Positions 1 through 4,722 of a DNA stretch of 5,403 nt are shown in pieces. Under the pieces are notes generated by a model. It was not told the origin of the DNA and did no database searches. It saw only the letters and a program-made list of their open reading frames with translations. Both the position numbers and the translations under genes were made by a program. The stretch spans positions 1 through 5,403 of the forward strand of contig VGCB01000229.1 in assembly GCA_016870235.1 (NCBI GenBank). Direction: 5' to 3'. Source of the stretch: Actinomycetota bacterium (GTDB lineage Bacteria > Actinomycetota > Thermoleophilia > Gaiellales > Gaiellaceae). Every line of letters begins with the position of its first letter. Position 1 is the first letter of the stretch.

Positions 1-347
1 GTGGCGGAGGCCCTCGCGAGGTCGTCGACCCAATAGCCGGCGTGGTCGACGTAGTCGTGGCCGCGGTCGACCCACACCTGCGGCTCACTCGACTTGCCGA
101 CGACCTCGCCGAGCTCGATGTGCGGCGGGCCCTGGAGCGACCACGCGGAGCGCGCCGTGAACGGATCCTGCGGCCCCATGCCCGGGCGACGGATCGTCAC
201 CTCGCCCGAGCGCAGGACGAACGTGAAGCCGAGCCGGCCGTACTCCTCCATCGTCCGCTCGATGTCGACGACGATCAGTCCGACGTGGGAGATCTGCTTG
301 AAGATCCACGCGGGTGCGTCGGGGCTGGTCAGTGCGGGGTCGGTCAT
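1..347 (-). CDS. VOC-superfamily (glyoxalase/epimerase-like) protein, 3' end cut by window
   Basis: The first 115 residues are present; the C-terminal part lies beyond the left edge. The fold call rests on the two-module VOC pattern. A first module opens with 'ISHVGLIVVDIERTMEEYG' (residues 19-37, His21 the likely first metal ligand) and closes with 'PHIELGEVV' (75-83, Glu78 the likely second ligand). A second module begins at 'DHAGYWVDDLARAS' (101-114, His102 the likely third ligand). Family members bind a divalent metal and include glyoxalase I, methylmalonyl-CoA epimerase, ring-cleaving dioxygenases and resistance proteins. Which of these applies cannot be decided from the fragment. The ATG overlaps the CoA transferase stop as ATGA, and AGGAG sits 7 nt upstream of it, so the two genes are almost certainly co-transcribed and translationally coupled. 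That context makes a role on an acyl-CoA or related acid plausible (inference). The VOC call is firm; the reaction is unknown. Confidence 0.85.
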   Translation of the reverse strand, partial: MTDPALTSPDAPAWIFKQISHVGLIVVDIERTMEEYGRLGFTFVLRSGEVTIRRPGMGPQDPFTARSAWSLQGPPHIELGEVVGKSSEPQVWVDRGHDYVDHAGYWVDDLARASA

Positions 348-1603
348 CCGGTCTCTCCTCTCGTCGTCGCCGTCGTCTCGGCGTCTCTCGCAGGCTCGCA
401 CACGGCGCCGGCTGCGAGCAGGTCGTCGATCTCGCCCTCGCCGAAGCCGATCTCGGTCAGCACTGCGCGTGTCTGCTCACCGGCCTGCGGCGGATCGCGC
501 GGCGGCGGCGCGTCCGCGGCGCCGTCGAACGTCAGCGGCGTGTCGACCACCGTCGGGGCGCCGGTCCACCGCTCGCTGTCGAGCCGGCGCAGGATCCCGA
601 GCGCCTCCACGTGCCGGTGCGCAGCGACCTCGGCGACCGTGTTGACGGGCGTCGCGTTGACGCCCTCGCGCTCGAAGACGACGCTCCACTCGGCGGTCGG
701 GCGCACGGCGAGGAGGGTCTCCAGCTCGGCGACGAGCGCCTCGTAGTTCGCGACGCGGCCGGCGTTCTCGGCGAAGCGCGGGTCGGTCGCGAGCGCCGGC
801 TGCCCGAGCGCGGCACACAGCTTCTCCCACTGGCGCGGCTGCGCGCACGAGATCGCGATGTAGCCGTCCTGCGTCGCGAACGACCCGGCGGGGGCGGCCG
901 TCGGGCTCGACCGCGTGCCGAGCCGCGTCGTCTCGACGCCGGCGAAGAGGTCGGCGAAGGTCGTCGTCTGCAGGCCGAGGAGCACCTCGAGGAGCGAGGT
1001 GTCGCAGCGGCCGCCGCGGCCGGTGGCGGCGCGACGCACGAGGAGCGCGAGGATCCCAAGCGCCGCGAACGCACCGGCACCGGTGTCGGCGATCGCCGTG
1101 CCGACGCGCACCGGCGCTCGGTCGGGCTCGCCGGTCATGTCCTGAATCCCCGAGAACGCCTGCAGGATCGTGTCGGTGCCCGGCAGCTCGCGCAGCGGCC
1201 CGCGGGCGCCGAACCCGGAGATCGAGCAGTAGACGAGCCGCGGGTCGAGCGCGAGGAGCGTCTCGTGGCCGAGGCCGTTGCGCTCGGCGACACCGGGGCG
1301 GTAGGCCTCGACGAAGACGTCGGCCGCCGCGACGAGGCGGCGCACGACGTCCCGCCCGCGCTCGTCGCGGATGTTCGCGGCCAGGCTCTCCTTGCCCCGG
1401 TTGACGCACACGAAGAGCGGCACCGATCCGTCCTCCGTCGTCAGCGCGCGCGTCCAGTCCCCCGCGGGCGGCTCGACCTTGATCACGCGAGCGCCCAGGT
1501 CGGAGAGGATCTGGCCGCAGTAGGGACCGGCGATCCCCTCGGCGAGCTCGACGACGGTGACGCCGTCGAGGATCGACGGGCTGGGGACGGGCACCGCGAC
1601 CAT
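344..1603 (-). CDS. Family III (CaiB/BaiF) CoA transferase
   Basis: A cytosolic enzyme of 419 residues, the usual length for the family, which moves CoA from an acyl-CoA donor to a carboxylic acid through an aspartyl-CoA thioester intermediate. The N-terminal part has 'LDGVTVVELAEGIAGPYCGQILSDLGARVIKVEPP' features: the conserved start of the Rossmann-like core (12-22) and 'DLGARVIKVE' (35-44). 'NRGKESLA' (68-75), 'YRPGVAERNGLG' (101-112) and 'LVYCSISGFG' (123-132) follow. 'GTDTILQAFSG' (142-152) precedes 'GTAIADTGAGAFAALGILAAL'-type sequence, where Asp173 aligns with the catalytic Asp of formyl-CoA transferase. The ATG at 1603 was chosen because the conserved domain begins about 11 residues later; the frame stays open further upstream but encodes no conserved sequence there. 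The last 15 or so residues are low-complexity (Thr/Glu/Arg). The gene overlaps the VOC gene by 4 bp and diverges from the exported-protein gene. The acid substrates are not identifiable. Confidence 0.93.
   Translation of the reverse strand: MVAVPVPSPSILDGVTVVELAEGIAGPYCGQILSDLGARVIKVEPPAGDWTRALTTEDGSVPLFVCVNRGKESLAANIRDERGRDVVRRLVAAADVFVEAYRPGVAERNGLGHETLLALDPRLVYCSISGFGARGPLRELPGTDTILQAFSGIQDMTGEPDRAPVRVGTAIADTGAGAFAALGILALLVRRAATGRGGRCDTSLLEVLLGLQTTTFADLFAGVETTRLGTRSSPTAAPAGSFATQDGYIAISCAQPRQWEKLCAALGQPALATDPRFAENAGRVANYEALVAELETLLAVRPTAEWSVVFEREGVNATPVNTVAEVAAHRHVEALGILRRLDSERWTGAPTVVDTPLTFDGAADAPPPRDPPQAGEQTRAVLTEIGFGEGEIDDLLAAGAVCEPARDAETTATTRGETG
354..359 (-). promoter_or_regulatory. 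Strong ribosome binding site of the VOC gene
   Basis: On the minus strand AGGAGA precedes the ATG at 347 by 6 nt, within a longer purine run (GAGAGGAGAGA). It lies inside the last codons of the CoA transferase gene. It fixes the VOC start, and it contrasts with the permease and ligase starts in this window, which have no such site. Confidence 0.75.
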
Positions 1604-1659
1604 GGCCGGCGATTCTCTCACAGTCGCGAGGAGACCCTCGCGCCTGGGATGATGGAGGG
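1604..1659. promoter_or_regulatory. Divergent promoter region between CoA transferase and exported protein
   Basis: This 56-bp spacer must hold the start signals for both genes. Towards the plus-strand gene there is an extended -10-like element, TGG followed by GATGAT (hexamer 1648-1653), ending 6 nt before the ATG at 1660. Towards the minus-strand gene, GAGAAT (1617-1612) ends 8 nt before the ATG at 1603. Neither has a convincing -35 box. A perfect inverted repeat lies between them. The promoter calls rest on spacing and partial matches only. Confidence 0.4.
1625..1642. repeat. Perfect 7-bp inverted repeat in the divergent spacer
   Basis: CGCGAGG (1625-1631) and CCTCGCG (1636-1642) are exact reverse complements separated by AGAC. 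The 18-bp element sits between the two putative -10 boxes, in the -35 region of the plus-strand gene, where an operator would affect both directions. It could also form a short RNA hairpin in a transcript entering from either side, but there is no U-run, so it is not an intrinsic terminator. Confidence 0.6.
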
Positions 1660-2064
1660 ATGCGAATCGTGGGAGGAGCGGCGGCGCTGATCGTCGCCGG
1701 CGCACTGACGGCCGTTCCCGTGGCGTCGGCCGACGAGCTCGCCGACCTCGAGCAGACGCTCCGCAAGCGGTTTCCGAAGGTCGCGCCGGCTGCTCTCGCG
1801 GCGAGCCCGTGGCGCGACCGCCCACGTCGCCTGGTCTTCGCGTCGGGCACCGTCGGCGCCTTCTACCTCTCGCGGGCCGACCGCGCCCCGCTGTGCGTCG
1901 CCGCCCGGGCCGATGCACCCGAGCTCCGCGTCGCCATCCACCGGAAGGTGATGCCCACGGCAGCCGACGAGCGCTTCTGGACCGGCCGCGGCGTGCTGAT
2001 CGCGACCGTGATCGACATCTACCGACGGGGTGTCCTCCGCGCCTGCAAGCTGCGCGGCGACTGA
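1660..2064 (+). CDS. Small exported protein of unknown function
   Basis: The product is 134 residues and I do not recognise a family. Residues 1-24 look like a Sec signal peptide: Arg2, a hydrophobic stretch (AAALIVAGALTAV), then 'VASA' before Asp25, an Ala-X-Ala type cleavage site. The mature part of about 110 residues is basic and has a predicted mixed alpha/beta look: an N-terminal amphipathic segment (DELADLEQTLRKRF), then 'RRLVFASGTVGAFYLSRAD' and 'ELRVAIHRKV'. It has two cysteines in the mature part, Cys79 and Cys129, which could form one disulfide. There is no lipobox and no second membrane segment. For the start, ATG at 1660 has GGAGGG directly abutting it (too close to act as a ribosome site), so it may be leaderless. 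An in-frame GTG at 1669 would sit 9 nt after that GGAGGG but would lose the basic n-region. Real coding status is supported by the signal peptide and by its fit between two solid neighbours. Confidence 0.72.
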   Translation: MRIVGGAAALIVAGALTAVPVASADELADLEQTLRKRFPKVAPAALAASPWRDRPRRLVFASGTVGAFYLSRADRAPLCVAARADAPELRVAIHRKVMPTAADERFWTGRGVLIATVIDIYRRGVLRACKLRGD

Positions 2065-2065
2065 G

Positions 2066-3748
2066 CTACGACGCCGGCGACCGCGAGTCGATCCTCGGCG
2101 CCTCCTCGATCCCGGCTGCGTCGAGCTCCGTCTCGAGCTCCTCGCGCAGCACGAACTTCTGGATCTTCGTGCCCGACATCGGCCACTCGTCGCGAAGCCG
2201 CAGGTAGCGCGGCACCTTGAAGGTCGCGATCCTGCCGACGCAGAACGCGATCAGCTCCTCCTGCGTCAGGGTCGCGCCGGGAGCGAGCTGGACGAACGCC
2301 GCGGGAACCTCGTCGTAGCGCGCGTCGCGCACGCCCGTGACGACGGCGATGTTGACGGCGGGATGGCGGACGAGGTAGTCCTCGATCTCGATCGCGGCCA
2401 CGTTCTCGCCGCCGACCTTGAGCATGTCCTTGAGCCGGCCGGAGTAGAGGAGGTTGCCGTCCTCGCGGATCGCGCCGAGATCCTGGGTATGGAACCAGCC
2501 GTCGGCGTCGATCGCCTGCGCGGTCAGCTCCGGCTCCTTGTAGTAGCCCTCGAAGCGCGCGTAGCCGCGGAAGAGGATCTCGCCGACCTCGCCGGGCTCG
2601 CAGATCCACCCGGTCTCGGGGTCGACGATTCGCATCTCCATCCCGGGCACGACCGGGCCGAGGGTCGACATCCGCACCTCCTCGAGGGCGTCGGGCAGCG
2701 GCAGGGTCAGGTGGCTCGAGCACTCGGTCGCCCCGAAGGAGGTCACGTAGGCGGCGTGCGGCGTGCGCCGCTGCAGGTCGCGGAGCCGCTCGGGCGTGGT
2801 GATGCTCATCACGAGCCGGATCCGCGAGAGGTCGGCGGCGGCATAGTCGGGGTGGCCGAGGATCGCGAGCCAGATCAGGTCGAACGCCGGGTAGGCGACT
2901 GTGATCCGCTCCTCCTGCAGCATCCGCAGCGAGACCGCCGGATCGAAGTGGCCCGCATGGCAGAAGGCGGCGCGCGCGCCGATGCAGCCGAGCATCGGCG
3001 TGATCCCGCCGATGTGGAAGAGCGGCAGCGCGTCCCAGAAGCGGTCATCCGCGGTCATCCGGAAGCGGTCGCGGATGACGGTGGCGCCGTGGCGGACGAG
3101 CGACTCGTGCGTGAGCAGGCAGCCCTTGGGGCGCGCGGTCGTGCCCGACGTGTACATGAGCATCGCGACGTCGCGGATCCGGACACGCTGCTGCAGGATC
3201 CGCACCTCGTCGATCTCCACCTCAGCCGCCCGCGCGAGGAAGACCTCTCGTGTCAGCTGCCCGGGTCGCGCGCCGTTCGCATGCACGATCTGGCGCAGAG
3301 CGGGAGCGCCCGCGAGCCGGAGCGCGCGCGGGTCCTGCTCGGCTGCGTCCGCGAACACGTCGGCGAGGAGGGCAGGGAAGTCGACCGTGCCCTCCGGCCC
3401 GGCGGCGGCGACGAGCACGCGGATGTCGGCGTGCCCGATCACGTGCGCAAGCTCGTGCGCCTTGAAGCGCGCGTTCACGGGAACCGCCACCGCGCCGAGC
3501 TTCGCCGTCGCCACGAATGCGACGGCGAAGTCGAGGCAGTTCGGCATCAGGATCCCGACCGTGTCGCCCGGGCCGACTCCCCACGCGCAGAGCGCCCGTG
3601 CCCAGGTGTCGGATGCGACGGCGAGCTCGGCGTAGGTTGCGCGGCCGTCGGGGAAGACGAGCGCGTCGCCGTCCACCTCCGCGGCGGCGCGATCGACGAG
3701 GTCGCCGATCGTCGTCGCCTCGATCCAGAGCCGTGGCTGCGCCGTCAC
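2066..3748 (-). CDS. AMP-forming acyl-CoA ligase (class I adenylate-forming)
   Basis: A 560-residue enzyme, normal length for the family, that activates a carboxylic acid with ATP to an acyl-adenylate and then forms the CoA thioester. The signature P-loop 'YTSGTTARPKG' is at 199-209. 'LPLFHIGG' (241-248) and 'SFGATECS' (337-344) carry the substrate/adenine-site core. 'GWFHTQDLG' (417-425) corresponds to the ribose-binding Asp423 motif, with Gln where Gly is usual. 'YSGRLKDMLKVGGENV' (435-450) is the hinge and CoA-side motif, and 'MSGTKIQK' (524-531) holds the likely catalytic Lys528. All key residues are present, so it should be active. Long-chain, medium-chain, aryl or carnitine-type substrates cannot be separated by eye. 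GTG at 3748 is the only sensible start: conserved sequence begins at about residue 14 and no earlier start exists in frame. It follows the permease gene by 10 bp and lacks a Shine-Dalgarno, so translation is leaderless or coupled. Its stop is 1 bp from that of the convergent exported-protein gene. Confidence 0.95.
   Translation of the reverse strand: MTAQPRLWIEATTIGDLVDRAAAEVDGDALVFPDGRATYAELAVASDTWARALCAWGVGPGDTVGILMPNCLDFAVAFVATAKLGAVAVPVNARFKAHELAHVIGHADIRVLVAAAGPEGTVDFPALLADVFADAAEQDPRALRLAGAPALRQIVHANGARPGQLTREVFLARAAEVEIDEVRILQQRVRIRDVAMLMYTSGTTARPKGCLLTHESLVRHGATVIRDRFRMTADDRFWDALPLFHIGGITPMLGCIGARAAFCHAGHFDPAVSLRMLQEERITVAYPAFDLIWLAILGHPDYAAADLSRIRLVMSITTPERLRDLQRRTPHAAYVTSFGATECSSHLTLPLPDALEEVRMSTLGPVVPGMEMRIVDPETGWICEPGEVGEILFRGYARFEGYYKEPELTAQAIDADGWFHTQDLGAIREDGNLLYSGRLKDMLKVGGENVAAIEIEDYLVRHPAVNIAVVTGVRDARYDEVPAAFVQLAPGATLTQEELIAFCVGRIATFKVPRYLRLRDEWPMSGTKIQKFVLREELETELDAAGIEEAPRIDSRSPAS
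3041..3060. repeat. Tandem 10-bp duplication inside the ligase gene
   Basis: GCGGTCATCC occurs twice back to back. The unit is not a multiple of three, so the copies are read in different frames and encode part of 'RFRMTADDRFW' (residues 228-238). The reading frame is intact and the local protein sequence fits the family, so it is not a frameshift scar. Confidence 0.6.
3044..3079. repeat. 10-bp inverted repeat inside the ligase gene
   Basis: GTCATCCGCG (3044-3053) and CGCGGATGAC (3070-3079) are perfect reverse complements with 16 bp between. They overlap the tandem 10-bp duplication. In the ligase mRNA this could form a stable stem. It may simply follow from repeated Asp-Arg-Phe coding in a GC-rich gene. 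Confidence 0.5.
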
Positions 3749-3755
3749 GGCCGGT

Positions 3756-3761
3756 AGGTTA
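3756..3761 (-). promoter_or_regulatory. Putative -10 box of the ligase gene, overlapping the permease stop codon
   Basis: On the minus strand TAACCT fits the actinobacterial TAnnnT -10 consensus. It ends 7 nt before the GTG at 3748, the spacing expected if transcription starts on the start codon itself. Its first three bases are the TAA stop of the permease gene. There is no ribosome site in the 10-bp gap. No clear -35 box is seen. The ligase may therefore be read both from the permease promoter and from its own leaderless promoter. Confidence 0.35.
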
Positions 3762-4658
3762 GGCCGCAGGCTCCGGGGCCCGGCGCCTCGAGAGCAGGAT
3801 CGCCGCGCCGATCACGACGCCGCCGAGGATCTGCAGCCAGCTGATGTGCTCTCCGAGGAGGAGCACGGCCAGCACGGCGGCGCCGAAGGGCTGGAGGTTG
3901 AGGTAGAAGGACGAGCGCGCAGGCCCGACGCGGCGGAGCGCACGAAACCAGATGATGTTGCCGACGATCAGCGCGCCGATCGTCGAGTAGACGACGGACG
4001 CCCAGACCAGGCCCTTGATGGCGCCGAAGTCGACGTCTCCGATCGTCCAGCCGCCGGCGACGAATCCACCGATCGCGGCCCCCCAGAGCGTGATCGCGTT
4101 GATCCTGAGAGGAGACTGCGTCCTCACCGGCTTCGAGATCAGCACCGAGAAGATCGACCAGGTGAGCGGCACCGCGAGCGCGAGGAGGATCCCATCGAGC
4201 TGCCCGGAGAGGCTCGAGACGCCACCCTCGACGCCGAGCACGACGAGCGCCACGCCCGCGAAGGAGACTGCTCCGAGCACGACCATCCGCGCCGTCAGCC
4301 GCTCGATCCCGATCATCGCCGCGAGCAGCGCCACCGTGATCGGGAAGATCCCGAACATGAGCGAGACGGTGACCGCGGTCGAGACGTCGAGGGCGTACGA
4401 GAAGGCGATCTGGTTGACCGCCATCGTCACGGCGGCGAGGACGACGAGGATCTGATTGCGGCGGCCGTCGATCCGGAGCGACCGGTCGATCCAGAGGACG
4501 AGGAGCGTGAAGAGCATCGCTCCGATGCCTGCGCGGAACAGGAGATAGGCGAGGGGCGTGAAGCCGCCGGTGAGGGCGTACCGGGTGCCGACGATGTGGA
4601 GCGACCACATGAGCGGCGGCGTCAGCAGCATCAGGTCGGTGGAGGAGAGGCGCCGCAC
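3759..4658 (-). CDS. EamA-family (drug/metabolite transporter superfamily) permease
   Basis: A 299-residue inner-membrane protein with the family's usual length and ten predicted TM segments in two EamA repeats. Helices fall near 8-28, 36-56, 69-89, 93-115, 124-142, 155-175, 187-203, 216-236, 251-269 and 272-290. The C-terminal repeat shows the usual pattern: 'RRVGPARSSFYLNLQPFGA' features (242-260), then 'AVLAVLLLGEHISWLQILGG' (261-280) with the conserved Glu270 ahead of the last helix. A short basic tail (RRR at 290-292) follows the positive-inside rule. Members export or import amino acids, nucleosides, sugars and other metabolites, and the substrate is not predictable. The GTG start at 4658 is preferred because the next start (ATG at 4631, codon 10) would cut into the first helix. 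It is the first gene of a likely two-gene operon with the ligase, which suggests transport of the ligase's acid or an associated compound (inference). Confidence 0.93.
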   Translation of the reverse strand: MRRLSSTDLMLLTPPLMWSLHIVGTRYALTGGFTPLAYLLFRAGIGAMLFTLLVLWIDRSLRIDGRRNQILVVLAAVTMAVNQIAFSYALDVSTAVTVSLMFGIFPITVALLAAMIGIERLTARMVVLGAVSFAGVALVVLGVEGGVSSLSGQLDGILLALAVPLTWSIFSVLISKPVRTQSPLRINAITLWGAAIGGFVAGGWTIGDVDFGAIKGLVWASVVYSTIGALIVGNIIWFRALRRVGPARSSFYLNLQPFGAAVLAVLLLGEHISWLQILGGVVIGAAILLSRRRAPEPAA

Positions 4659-4664
4659 CAGCCG

Positions 4665-4670
4665 ACCCTA
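4665..4670 (-). promoter_or_regulatory. Putative -10 box of the permease-ligase operon
   Basis: On the minus strand TAGGGT matches TAnnnT and ends 6 nt before the GTG at 4658. The intervening CGGCTG contains no ribosome site. This is the arrangement expected of a leaderless mRNA beginning at the GTG. No good -35 hexamer is visible about 17 bp further upstream. Confidence 0.4.
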
Positions 4671-4684
4671 CTCGCGTGACGAGT
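4670..4684. repeat. Short inverted repeat in the permease/oxidoreductase divergent spacer
   Basis: ACTCG (4670-4674) and CGAGT (4680-4684) are perfect reverse complements 5 nt apart, and the outermost base overlaps the putative permease -10 box. CTCGCG also occurs twice in direct orientation (4671-4676 and 4687-4692), 16 bp apart start to start. It is a candidate operator, but the arms are short and the region is GC-rich. Confidence 0.35.
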
Positions 4685-4709
4685 CGCTCGCGCCGTGGAG
4701 CCGCCCATG

Positions 4710-4715
4710 AGAGGA
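4710..4715 (+). promoter_or_regulatory. Likely ribosome binding site of the oxidoreductase gene
   Basis: AGAGGA lies 7 nt before the ATG at 4723 and supports that start. Another ATG at 4707 is out of frame. The 64-bp spacer (4659-4722) that holds it separates two divergent genes and contains no other recognisable feature beyond the repeats and -10 box listed. Confidence 0.5.
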
Positions 4716-4722
4716 TCGAGCG

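Noticed and set aside
1625..1642. Intrinsic terminator at the spacer inverted repeat
   Set aside because: No T-run follows either arm on either strand and the element lies upstream of two start codons, not after a gene end.
314..1690. A 458-codon open frame on the plus strand opposite the CoA transferase
   Set aside because: Composition is arginine-rich and repetitive and it runs through the intergenic spacer and over the next gene's start. The opposite strand encodes a complete family III CoA transferase.
1604..1918. N-terminal extension of the CoA transferase frame up to 1918
   Set aside because: The extra residues are arginine-rich without conservation, and would lie antisense to the exported-protein gene. 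The family domain begins just after the ATG at 1603.
2030..3757. A 575-codon open frame on the plus strand opposite the ligase gene
   Set aside because: Its translation is rich in Arg, Asp, Glu, Val and Ala with no domain, typical of the antisense shadow of a high-GC gene. The minus-strand frame carries every motif of an acyl-CoA ligase.
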